This document shows, one piece after another, positions 16,331 to 26,300 of a DNA stretch of 64,000 nucleotides. The stretch lies in NCBI RefSeq assembly GCF_016907895.1, contig NZ_JAFBCV010000008.1, positions 1-64,000 on the forward strand. The letters run 5' to 3'. Numbering within the stretch: the first letter of the stretch is position 1; the number at the start of each line of letters is the position of its first letter. This stretch comes from Shouchella xiaoxiensis. Lineage in GTDB: Bacteria > Bacillota > Bacilli > Bacillales > Bacillaceae_D. A model generated the notes under the pieces. The model was not told the origin of the DNA and ran no database searches. It saw nothing but the letters and a program-made list of their open reading frames with translations. Position numbers and translations under genes: made by a program.

Positions 16331-17398
16331 TTAACCAAGAAGTTGAAGAACTTGTTGTGGAGCTTGGTTTGCTTGTGCAAGCATTGATTGTGATGCTTGA
16401 GACAAGATGTTTTGTTTCGTGAACTCCATGATTTCTTTCGCCATGTCAACGTCACGGATACGTGATTCAGCAGCTTGAAGGTTCTCAGAAGAGTTGTCCA
16501 AGTTAGAGATTGTGTGCTCAAGGCGGTTTTGAGTAGCACCTAACTTAGAGCGCTCTGATGATACTGAAGTAATCGCTGCTTCAATGCTAGTGATAGCTTC
16601 ATCAGCTGAAGCACGAGTTAATACATCAATACCAGCAACCCCAGCTTCAGTAGCTTCAGTAGCAGGTGTTAGTGTAATTTCTACTGTAGCGTCTTCCACT
16701 AGAGCAGCTGCACTTGCATGAACTAACTCTCCATCATTAAAATAACCCGCAACTGTACCTGCTTCAGCATCAGCTGCTTGCCAAGCAGCTGTTTGCGCTT
16801 GACCATCTTGAGTATAAGTTATGTTACCATTATCATCAGCAGTTGCTTGTGCAGTAACGGCTTCTGAACCTTCAGTAGCTTCAGTAGCCGTTCCGACTCC
16901 TAGTTCTACTGCATCCATTGCGCCAATAGAAAGAGAAATATTTTGTCCTTGGTTAGCCCCTACTTGGAATGTTAAGTTGGCACTTCCATCGATAAGTTTC
17001 TGCTTATTAAACTCAGTAGCATCAGAGATTCTTGAAATCTCAGCTGCTAATGCATCAACTTCTTTTTGAATTTCAGCGCGATCGTCATCTGTATTTGAGT
17101 CATTTGAAGATTGTACAGCCAGCTCACGCATACGCTGAAGAATGGAATGCGTCTCATTAAGAGCTCCTTCAGCTGTTTGAATCATAGAGATTCCGTCTTG
17201 TGAGTTACGGCTAGCTTGATCTAAACCACGAACTTGCGCGCGCATTTTTTCAGAGATTGCAAGACCTGCAGCGTCATCGCCTGCACGGTTGATGCGAAGA
17301 CCTGAAGATAATTTTTCTTGTGCTTTTGCTGCCATTCCTTGGTTAGCGCCAAGTTGACGGTGAGCATTCATTGCGCTCATATTATTGTTGATAATCAT
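16331..17398 (-). CDS. hag: flagellin
   Basis: 355-residue flagellin, the filament subunit exported through the flagellar type III apparatus. N-terminal D0/D1 (MIINNNMSAMNAHRQLGANQ, then EKLSSGLRINRAGDDAAGL) and C-terminal D1/D0 (RIRDVDMAKEIMEFTKQNIL to QAPQQVLQLLG) are strongly conserved. Residues about 160-275 are an Ala/Glu/Thr-rich variable insertion that makes it longer than B. subtilis Hag (304) and would form the exposed D2 domain. Single gene with its own sigma-D promoter, CsrA-type leader and terminator. Confidence 0.97.
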   Translation of the reverse strand: MIINNNMSAMNAHRQLGANQGMAAKAQEKLSSGLRINRAGDDAAGLAISEKMRAQVRGLDQASRNSQDGISMIQTAEGALNETHSILQRMRELAVQSSNDSNTDDDRAEIQKEVDALAAEISRISDATEFNKQKLIDGSANLTFQVGANQGQNISLSIGAMDAVELGVGTATEATEGSEAVTAQATADDNGNITYTQDGQAQTAAWQAADAEAGTVAGYFNDGELVHASAAALVEDATVEITLTPATEATEAGVAGIDVLTRASADEAITSIEAAITSVSSERSKLGATQNRLEHTISNLDNSSENLQAAESRIRDVDMAKEIMEFTKQNILSQASQSMLAQANQAPQQVLQLLG

Positions 17399-17408
17399 GT
17401 AAAAACAA

Positions 17409-17447
17409 CTCCCTTTGTTTTTTAATTCCCCAAATCCGTTTGGAGAA
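17409..17447 (-). promoter_or_regulatory. hag leader: likely CsrA binding sites
   Basis: In the leader a hairpin with stem CCAAA/TTTGG presents GGA at its loop (17430-17443 with flanking pairs), and a second GGA lies in the Shine-Dalgarno AAAGGGAG (17409-17416). This two-site layout is that of B. subtilis hag, where CsrA represses translation. Confidence 0.55.
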
Positions 17448-17479
17448 TGATTGATGAAGCTTTTACGCTTCTGTCTTAT

Positions 17480-17506
17480 TTATCGGCACGATCTTTTGCT
17501 TGTTTA
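17480..17506 (-). promoter_or_regulatory. sigma-D promoter of hag
   Basis: Minus strand TAAA, exactly 15 bases, GCCGATAA: one mismatch to the sigma-D consensus TAAA-N15-GCCGATAT. Expected leader of about 75 bases. Confidence 0.92.
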
Positions 17507-17673
17507 GTGTTTTTGAGATATTTTTTAAAAAGTTTGTACCCTTCTTCAATCTCTTTCCTCTTCCGCAAAAATGCAGCCATTTTTTTAAGACCTTCTCCTT
17601 AGTTTCATTCTTTCTCATTCAGGCTATTACATAAAGTAGTTAACGATAATGCCACGTTAGGAGGCACTTCTTC

Positions 17674-17910
17674 ATGAGCTTAGCTCGCAAGCAGATTCTG
17701 CCGATAGGTGCATTTCTTTTATTTCTTCTATCCCTAGCCACTGGCATCGTTCCTCTTTTCTACGTTGCTTTGGTGTTTATGACGATTGCCGTTGGTTTAA
17801 ACGTTACGCGCTTAGTAAAGCAACGTAAATTTGTGTTAGCGATTCTGGCAGTTGTGATCTTTATTGCCGCTATTTATTATGCTGTTACGTTATCTTTTTT
17901 TGGTTTTTAA
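17674..17910 (+). CDS. small membrane protein
   Basis: 78 residues with three hydrophobic stretches (about 8-24, 27-45, 52-74) and a KQRK loop before the last. The ATG has TTAGGAGG about 9 bases upstream. Not recognised. It is followed after 26 bases by another very small membrane gene with its own ribosome site; the two are probably cotranscribed. Confidence 0.6.
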   Translation: MSLARKQILPIGAFLLFLLSLATGIVPLFYVALVFMTIAVGLNVTRLVKQRKFVLAILAVVIFIAAIYYAVTLSFFGF

Positions 17911-17936
17911 TTTTACTATCTAAGGAGTGAATCAAT

Positions 17937-18047
17937 ATGAGTGAAGGAAATCCGAACAATAGCAAAAAGACCGTCCTTATGGCGGTCCTTGCCGTCTTTG
18001 TCGGCGTAACTATTATGTCACTCCTACGCTATTTTGATGTTTTTTAA
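17937..18047 (+). CDS. 36-residue membrane peptide
   Basis: MSEGNPNNSKKTVLMAVLAV begins a 36-residue peptide with one helix (about 13-30) and a short RYFDVF end. TAAGGAGTGA lies 6 bases before the ATG. The polar N-terminus, clear ribosome site and position after a related small membrane gene argue that it is real. Function unknown. Confidence 0.6.
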   Translation: MSEGNPNNSKKTVLMAVLAVFVGVTIMSLLRYFDVF

Positions 18048-18052
18048 GCAAA

Positions 18053-18080
18053 GAGGCTTCCTTCAATGGAAGGAAGCCTC
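18053..18080. terminator. terminator between converging genes
   Basis: Perfect 12-base stem GAGGCTTCCTTC with a four-base loop. It stands between the small membrane genes and the converging peptidoglycan-binding gene; the T-richer side faces the minus strand. Confidence 0.8.
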
Positions 18081-18089
18081 TCAAACATA

Positions 18090-19397
18090 TTAACCACATT
18101 CGTCTTCTAACGCTTTATCAATCAAGGGTTCAACTGCCAAACCACAGGATAAGTTAATGGCGAATCCAAGCACACCGCTTGGAAGGGAGATCCCCATTGC
18201 AATAGGCAATCCAGTACAAATCACTTCCGAAATAATTTGTTTTTTCAAGAAACACGATACATCGTTCCATGTAAGGTCGAGCGCCTGTATTTCTGATAGC
18301 TCACTAATTAATTCAGAGATTTCTTTTTGCACATCAAGAGAGTCGTTGGTAAATTCAAGAATCGTTTGTTCGGTTTCCTCGATCATATCCCCGTCTACAT
18401 CATAAGCCGTTAACGTGGCATCGTTATCGTACAGATCGCCTTCGATGTTAATGACGGTAACCACATCAAGTTCCTTATCTTCCGTAAAGGTCACATAGAT
18501 ATGGACAGTCGCGTCATCTTCGACTTCAAAGTCAGCGACATAGAACGCTTCACCTGAGAGTTCGTACTCAATGAGGGTCACGTCCTCAATTTCTGTTGCA
18601 TCAACTGGTAAGCGTTCACGAATAACCGGATGGTTAAGCAGCTCGCTTTTAAATTCCTCGACTTCACTCGCATCCGTCACTTCTTCGCCATTCGCATTAA
18701 AGCCGAAACGACTCATATATTCCACGATTTCTCCTTGCTCGAGCGGGTGGAATGCTTCAAGATCAAGTAGATTCATTGTTACTGGACCAGCAATTCCGTC
18801 TACTCTTTGCTCATAGGCTTCTTGAAACGCCATGACGGCTGATTCTGTCGCAGAGCCATAAATGCCATCCACTTCAAGTGACACGTCCACTTCATCTTGT
18901 TCATTTAATTGATGCTGAATGCGACGGACTAAACTTCCCGAATCGCCAGTTTGAACAAGAATGGTTGTCATTAATTCATCCATTTTTTTCAATGTGTTTG
19001 GACCAGCTGTACCATCAACAACTAGGTTATTTAGAAACTGAAAATCCCGGACGCCTTGCGTTGTTCCAGCGCCATAGATTCCATCAACAGCTGTTTGTTG
19101 AATGTAGAAGTATCGCAAGTCTTCTTGTAGCAGCTCCACGCCTCGACCACTTGTATCAGGACGTTGAATGATATCTGCACGCAAGCGCCCCAGTGTGTCT
19201 GGGCCCGCTATACCATCGACTTGAAGTCCTTTGCGTTCTTGAAAACGTTGCACCCAATCGGACGTCTCTGCCCCGTAACGACCATCGACACCCGCATTCG
19301 GTAACGCACTCGGGTTTTCCCGAATTAATTGCTTTTGAACCATTTCAACAAAACGCTTTTTTGAACCTGAACGAACGATCTGATTATCAATTGCCAT
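18090..19397 (-). CDS. triple peptidoglycan-binding protein with Cys-containing hydrophobic tail
   Basis: 435 residues. Three PG_binding_1 repeats occupy about 8-70, 76-140 and 147-215; each ends in VDGIAGP or VDGTAGP followed by the conserved T-x-x-x-L/M. A middle acidic region (about 240-370) contains a beta-rich YELSGEAFYVADFEVEDDAT part. The last about 60 residues (SCFLKKQIISEVICTGLPIA, then GVLGFAINLSCGLAV and ending DECG) are hydrophobic with four cysteines. There is no signal peptide at the ATG, which has AAGGGGA upstream. The repeats imply a wall target, so export by another route, release by lysis or spore localisation are all possible. No catalytic domain is visible. Confidence 0.7.
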   Translation of the reverse strand: MAIDNQIVRSGSKKRFVEMVQKQLIRENPSALPNAGVDGRYGAETSDWVQRFQERKGLQVDGIAGPDTLGRLRADIIQRPDTSGRGVELLQEDLRYFYIQQTAVDGIYGAGTTQGVRDFQFLNNLVVDGTAGPNTLKKMDELMTTILVQTGDSGSLVRRIQHQLNEQDEVDVSLEVDGIYGSATESAVMAFQEAYEQRVDGIAGPVTMNLLDLEAFHPLEQGEIVEYMSRFGFNANGEEVTDASEVEEFKSELLNHPVIRERLPVDATEIEDVTLIEYELSGEAFYVADFEVEDDATVHIYVTFTEDKELDVVTVINIEGDLYDNDATLTAYDVDGDMIEETEQTILEFTNDSLDVQKEISELISELSEIQALDLTWNDVSCFLKKQIISEVICTGLPIAMGISLPSGVLGFAINLSCGLAVEPLIDKALEDECG

Positions 19398-19732
19398 AGT
19401 TCCAATTCCCCTTTTTTAGATGTTTATCTTGCACACTCATAAAAGAGAGGGGTGTTGTAAATAAACAAAAAAGCGGGTAATTTTTTTGAAAAAGATGGTT
19501 AGAATGGCTGATTTCTTTTCACTATTAATTTAATTTTTTTATTAGTGTAGAACGTCCATCAGATTTTGAACTGATACTAGTACGCTTCCACGCTACTTTA
19601 GTTAACAGCAATTCTTATTTTGGTATTAGCAACCATCTATTATTGTTCATTTATCTACAAAGTAATTATAGATGATATTGTAAGTAAAAAAAGGTCCCCC
19701 CTTTCTGAAAAGGAGGCAGCCTACTTTCTTAT
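19398..19732 (-). terminator. intergenic region with the sortase terminator
   Basis: Within this 335-base gap a hairpin GGCTGCCTCCTTTT/AAGGGGGGACC followed by seven T (19686-19724, minus strand) ends the sortase transcript. The rest is AT-rich and holds the promoter of the peptidoglycan-binding gene, which I could not pin down. Confidence 0.7.
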
Positions 19733-20332
19733 TCATAATGGTTTTGCATAGATGAAGTAGCGCTCTTCAGGTCTAGTAAGTGAGAAAAAAGGATAGCAGG
19801 TCATAAGTACCAACGTCTCTTCTTCTTGATCCCCTATACGCCAGGTTTCTGTTTCGTGACCTATTTCATAAGATTCCACTTTGTATTCAAAAACCCCATA
19901 GGGTGTACTCACTGTGACGACATCATCAATAGCAATATTTCCCACGTTTAAAAAAGCAGAGTCATTATGACCAGCCAAAAAAATTTGTTCTCCGTCCCCG
20001 GGAAACCCTGTCACGGGGTCATGCCCCACTCCGTGACGGAGGTCTTCCAACTCCGCCCCATATACAATCGGCATCGATAGGTCAATAGACGGGACTTCAA
20101 TTTTCCCGTAAGGCTGGCCTCGATCAATCGAAAAATCTTCTCGGTTCATCAACAAGTCTTGATTCAAAGAAGCACCATTTTCAATCGAACTGTAACCAAA
20201 TTCGGATAAATAAGCTTCCGTTGCTTCGATTTGATAATTGCTTCCATAATAAAAATCAAACAACAAATAACCTACGTACAAAAGACAGCTTAATCCAAGA
20301 ACTAAAAACACACTTCCTATCCATCGAAGCAT
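19733..20332 (-). CDS. class D sortase
   Basis: 199 residues from the ATG at 20332, chosen because TAGGAGTG sits 5-6 bases upstream. An N-terminal membrane helix (about 3-25) anchors the enzyme outside-facing. The catalytic set is present: His in LAGHND (about residue 122), Cys in TLVLMTCYPF (C179) and Arg in RYFIYAKP (about 191). IEVPSIDLSMPIVYGAE, then HGVGHDPVTGFPGDGEQ, is the sortase fold entry. The small size and TCYPF favour class D, whose members cleave LPNTA-like signals. It follows the giant surface-protein gene by 64 bases with a weak terminator between, so that protein (LVQTA signal) is the obvious substrate. The LPKTA protein at 255-3101 is a second candidate. Confidence 0.88.
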   Translation of the reverse strand: MLRWIGSVFLVLGLSCLLYVGYLLFDFYYGSNYQIEATEAYLSEFGYSSIENGASLNQDLLMNREDFSIDRGQPYGKIEVPSIDLSMPIVYGAELEDLRHGVGHDPVTGFPGDGEQIFLAGHNDSAFLNVGNIAIDDVVTVSTPYGVFEYKVESYEIGHETETWRIGDQEEETLVLMTCYPFFSLTRPEERYFIYAKPL

Positions 20333-20360
20333 ACAAACACTCCTAGACCATTTATGAGAG

Positions 20361-20394
20361 AATGCCACTTAGATTTCTTCTAAGTGGCACTCCT
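20361..20394 (-). repeat. 34-bp hairpin repeat, copy 1
   Basis: Begins AATGCCACTTAGA; contains the stem TGCCACTTAGA/TCTAAGTGGCA. It lies directly after the stop of the giant surface gene and probably terminates it or attenuates reading into the sortase. Identical over 34 bases to 27966-27999. Confidence 0.85.
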
Positions 20395-20396
20395 TA

Positions 20397-23300
20397 TTAT
20401 ACCGTATTCTTTTTTCTTTTTCTGCTAATCCATAGTAATGCCATACCGCTCACCAGTAAAAGCAATCCGGCTAGCGCAATTGCATACAGATTGTTTGCCG
20501 TCTGCACTAACGTATCTTTTCCATCTGGACTTTTACTTCCTGTTTCTTTAGGAGGGGTAGGATCTTTCGGATAGTGAATATCCTTGATGCCTTCGTCTGG
20601 TTTCTTTCCACCCTCTTCAGGATCTTTGCCCGGATCAGTCGGATGAAGGATTTCATTTGGAATCCAATCCTCATCGTAGTCTTTCACGACCGTTCCTTCT
20701 GGTGTATGACCAATCACAGAAGCGATATTTGCCAATCCATCTTGATTCGTATCACTCTGCGTCACCACATAAACGACGGTTCCAGTCGTTGTCTCTCCTG
20801 GCGCAAGCGTCGTCGTTTCGAGTTCAATCGCTCCACCTAACATCGGATCATCGACAGCGACATCCGTTAACGTCACGTTCCCCGTGTTCTCCACAACGAA
20901 CGTGTACTTCACTTCGTCCCCAGCTTGGCTAATCGTTTCCCGGTCACTTGTTTTCGTCAAAGCAATGCTTCCGGCAGGATCTTCATTCACCGTAACATCG
21001 TCTGTATCGGTCACGTTTTCGCCGAGTTGGCTCTCGCCAATTACCGTTGCCTCATTGAACACGTACCCGCGATCCACATCGTCTTGCGTAATCGTGTATG
21101 TGGCTTGCGCTACCAGTACGCTTCCTCGTTCAAGCGTGATTGAATCTACGCCTTCTAGTAACTCATTATTTACCGTTAAATAGTCGATCTCACTCAGGTT
21201 CTCAAGTTCATCGGATAGTGAGACATCGTACAACGTCACATTGCCAACGTTCTGTGCTGTAAACGTATATGTGATGTCTTCGCCAACAACCAAATCATCA
21301 CGGTCGGCTCCTTTAATCAGAGCGATTTCTGGCGCTTGTGTCGATGGGATTTCGTCTTTATCTTCGCTTTCGACTGGCGTACCGTCTGGACCGTCGCCTG
21401 TCGCTGTAGCGATGTTCAGGATCGTACCGTTATTGAGATCTTCCTGGGTGACCAGATAAGTTGCCGTTCCTGTCGTTGTTTCTCCTGGCGCGAGCGTTGT
21501 AAATTCTAGCGTAATCGCTTCGCCAAGCATTGGGTCATCGACAACGACATTCGTTAACGTGACGTTCCCAGTATTCTTGACTTCAAACGTGTACGTTATT
21601 TCTTGTCCGACTTCTTCGGCGATCTCACGATCACTTGTTTTTGTCAAGGACAGGTTCGGTTCACGTTCTTGGTTAACGGTCGCGTCATCTTTATCCGTTA
21701 CTTCTTCATCCGATGGCGACAATCCGATTACGGTTGCTTCATTAAACACGTCTCCACGATCGACATCTGCTTGCGTAATCGTGTACGTCGCTTCGGCGAT
21801 TAAGACGTCGCCTGGCTCAAGCGTGATCGCTTCCTCTTCTTCAATTGCGTCACCATTTAATGTAACGTAACGAATCTCGCTGATGTTTTCCAATTCATCG
21901 GTCAGAACCACATCGGTCAACGTGACGTTTCCGCTATTTTCGACAGTGAATGTATACGTAATCGCTTCTCCGACGATCAAATTCTCGCGATCCGCTTCTT
22001 TTGTTAGCTCGATTTTAGGGTCTTGTACAACCGGCACCTCATCGTCATCGGTATCTTTGACTGAGCTTTCGTCCGGCGTACTTCCAGTCGTGACAGCCAC
22101 ATTTGTTAGAACTCTGTTGTTTAAGTCGCTTTGTTTTACCACATAAACAGCGGTTCCAGTCGTTGTCTCTCCTGGCGCAAGCGTTGTTGTTTTGAGTTCA
22201 ATCGCTCCACCTAACATCGGGTCTACCACTTCAATCGCGGTAACCGTCACATTTCCTGTGTTCTCGACCTCAAAGGTATACGTGATTTCTTGGCCAGCTT
22301 GATTGATGGTTTCCGCGTTACTTGTTTTCGTCAAAGCAATGCTTCCGGCAGGATCTTCATTCACCGTAACATCGTCTGTATCGGTCACAGATTCGTCGAG
22401 TTGGCTTTCACCGATTACCGTTGCTTCATTGAACACGTACCCGCGATCCACATCGGCTTGCGTAATCGTGTATGTGGCTTGCGCTACTAATACGCTGCCT
22501 GGTTCAAGCGTAATCGACTCAGCATCTTCAAGCGCTTTACCATTGAGCGTCACATACTCAATCTCACTCAGGTTCTCGAGTTCATCGGATAGTGAGACAT
22601 CGTACAACGTCACATTGCCAACGTTCTGTGCTGTAAATGTATACGTGATGTCTTCGCCAACAACCAAATCATCACGATCAGCTCCTTTAATCAGAGCGAT
22701 TTTTGGCGCTTGTGTCGTTGGAATTTCGTCTTCATCTTCGCTTTCAACTGGCGTACCGTCTGGACCGTCGCCTGTCGCTGTAGCGATGTTCAAGATCGTC
22801 CCGTTATTAAGATCTTCCTGGGTAACTAGATAAGTTGCCGTTCCTGTCGTTGTTTCTCCTGGCGCGAGCGTTGTGGATTCAAGTGTAATCGCTCCGCCAA
22901 GCATCGGGTCATCCACGTTAATACCTGTCAACGTGACGTTCCCAATATTCTCCACAACAAACGTGTACGTCACTTCTTGTCCGACTTCTTCGGCGATCTC
23001 ACGATCACTTGTTTTCGTCAAGGACAGGTTCGGTTCACGCTCTTGGTTGACGGTCGCGTCATCTTCATCCGTTACTTCTTCATCCGATGGCGACAATCCG
23101 ATTACGGTTGCTTCATTAAACACGTCTCCACGATCGACATCCGCTTGGGTAATCGTATACGTCGCTTCGGCGATTAAGATGTCGCCTGGCTCAAGCGTGA
23201 TCGCTTCCTCTTCTTCAATTGCGTCACCATTTAATGTAACGTAACGAATCTCGCTGATGTTTTCCAATTCATCGGTCAGAACCACATCGGTCAACGTGAC

Positions 23301-26300
23301 GTTTCCGCTATTTTCGACAGTGAATGTATACGTAATCGCTTCTCCGACGATCAAGTTCTCGCGATCCGCTTCTTTTTCTAAGTCAATTGACACACTCTGT
23401 TCAACTGGAACTTCATCTTCATCGTCGTCAATGATCACTGAACCACCAGGTGTTGTTCCCTCAGTACTTGCTTGGTTAATAATGGTTCCATTGTTCACAT
23501 CCTGTTGAGTAACAGTATAAACAACGGTTCCTATAGTTTTTTCACCTGGTGCAAGCTTCGTTTCTTCTAATTCAATTAATCCACCAAGCATTGGGTCATT
23601 GACCTTGATATCAAGCAAAGTCACATTTCCCGTGTTCTCCATTTCAAAAGTGTAGGTAATCTCAGTACCGACTTCATTAATAGAGTCGACATCGCTTGAT
23701 TTCACTAGGTTAATTCCTGGTTCTGGATCTTGAGGAACAGTGACTTCATCCTCATCCGTCACTTCCTCTTCAGAAGGAGAACTCCCTACTACATTTGCAA
23801 CGTTCACAACTTCACCACGATCAACATCGGCTTGTGTAATAGTATACGTTGCACTCGCTTCGAGGACATCTCCTGGTTCAAGGGTGATTGGACCATCTAC
23901 TTTAAAGACTTCTCCGTTTAAAGCAAAGTATTGAATGTCACTAATATCTTCTAATTCATCCGTTATCAAAACATCTGTTAACGAAACATTCCCTATGTTT
24001 TCCACGGTGAACGTATAAACAATGTCTTCGCCAGCTACAAGATTATCTCGATTTGCTGTTTTCGTTAGTTCAATTTCTGGGACTTGGTCAGCTGGTAATT
24101 CGTCTGAATCCTCATCCTCAACTGGCGTTTCATCAGGTGCAGTCCCCACAACAGTCGCGACATTTGTGACGCCCCCGGTATTCATATCATCGACAGAGAC
24201 AATGTACACAGACGTCCCAATTGTAGACTCACCTGGAGCAAGTGTGGTTGATTCAAGTTCAATCGCTCCACCTAACATAGGGTCATTGAGTTCAATATTG
24301 GTTAGTGTCATATTTCCTGTGTTTTCCACTTCAAATGTATACACAACTGCTTGTCCGACTTCGTCAATTACTTCACGATCACTTGTCTTTACAAGCTGAA
24401 TGCCTCCAAAAGGTTCTTGGTTAACAGTTACGTCATCTTCATCAGTAACCTCTTCACCACTTGTCGTGTTCCCAACGACTGTCGCTTCATTAAATACCTC
24501 ACCACGATCGACATCCGCTTGGGTAATCGTATACGTCGCTTCAGCTATAAGAATATCCCCCGGAGCCAAAACAACGGTTTCTTCCTCACTAATCTCTTCG
24601 CCATTTAGAGTTACATAGCGTATCTCACTAATTCCTTCGAGTGAATCCACTAATGCAATTCCTTGTAACGTTACGTTTCCTGTGTTTTCAACTGTAAACG
24701 TGTAATCAATGACTTCCCCGGCAATTAGATCTTCGCGATCCGTATCTTTAATCAGTTGAACCGCTGGTATTTGCGTTGCAGGGACCTCATCTTGATCTTC
24801 ACCTTCCACTGGTGGGCCTCCTGGCGTATCACCGCTTGCTGTAGCGACATTTAAAATCCCACCATTATCCATATCCGTTTGTGTTATAACATATTCCAGC
24901 GTACCGGACGTTCTGTCACCAGGTGCCAACGTAGTTGACTCCAGCTCAATCACTTCGTCTAACATCGGATCGTTAACCAGAACATTATCTAACGTGACAT
25001 TCCCAGTGTTTTCAATTTCAAATGTATAGACGATTACTTGGCCAACCTCTGTAATCAACTCTATATCGCTTGATTTTACCAACTCTATCCCAGGAGCAGA
25101 ATCTTGGAATACAACCGCACTGTCTTCATCCGTTACGACTTGGTCAGTTACCGTTGTCCCTGTTACGGTGGCCTCATTGACAACTTGACCTTGGTCAACA
25201 TCTGCTTGAGTGATTGTATAAGTTGCTTTTGCAACGACTACATCGCCCCTTGCCAAGGTTAATGAATCTTGCTCTTCAATTTCTTCTCCGTTCAATGACA
25301 CATACTCGATGTTACTAATGTTTTCAAGTTCATCTGTTAAAACCACATTATACAAAGTAACATTCCCTGTATTTTCAAAGGTGAACGTATACTCGATCTC
25401 TTCACCTACTACTAAGTCATCGCGATCGGCTTCTTTTGTAAGAGTAATAGAAGGATCTTGATCTGAGGGGAGTTCATCTTGATCCTCATCCTCAACAGGT
25501 GTGCCATCAGGCATGTCTCCTGTTGCAACAGCGGTATTGGTTACACCACCATTATCTAAGTCTTCCTGTGTTGCAATGTAAATTGCCGTGCCAGTTGTTA
25601 TTTCGCCTGGCGCAAGCTTTGTCTCTGCTAATTCAATAGACTCCCCGAGCATTGGGTCGTCTACTTCAACGTTAAAAAGGGTGACATTCCCCGTATTTTC
25701 AACATCGAATGTATAAACAACTTCCTGACCTACTTCAGTAATTTGTTCTACACCACTAGTTTTGGTGAGGGTGATGTTTCCAATTAACTCTTGTGGAACA
25801 GCAACGTCATCCTCGTCTGTCACCTCTTCTCCACTCGGTGATTCGGCTCTTACGATCGCTTCATTAAATAATTGACCTTGATCCAGATTATCTTGTGTGA
25901 TCGTATAGTCGGCTTCCGCTACTAATATATCACCCGGCTGGAGTATAATCGCATCCTCAGCATTTATTGGCTCTCCATTCAACGTCAAGTAGCGAATCGT
26001 ACTAATATTTTCTAATTCATCGACTAAAATTACATCATTTAAAACCGTATTGCCTGAGTTCTCAATGGTAAACGTATACAAGATGTCTTCGCCCACCACT
26101 AAATCATCACGATTTGCTTCTTTTTCCAACCCTATACTTGGATTTTCAATGAGAACATTTGTCATATCATAAGAGTCCTCATCATAGACCGCTTCATAGC
26201 CATCTAATTGAGCTTCTCTGACAAAATAATCTACGTAATTACCTGAGCTATCATATAGTATTAAATCATCAAATGTGTAAGCCCACGTACCTTCACTATC

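Noticed and set aside
20574-24618. Many long plus-strand frames opposite the giant surface gene
   Set aside because: They recur with the repeat period, have Ser/Val-rich shadow composition and no ribosome sites; they mirror the repetitive minus-strand gene.
20643-26144. Regular repeats that could suggest a CRISPR or satellite array
   Set aside because: Units of about 345 bases keep one open frame and encode DUF11-like domains; there are no short identical repeats with unique spacers.
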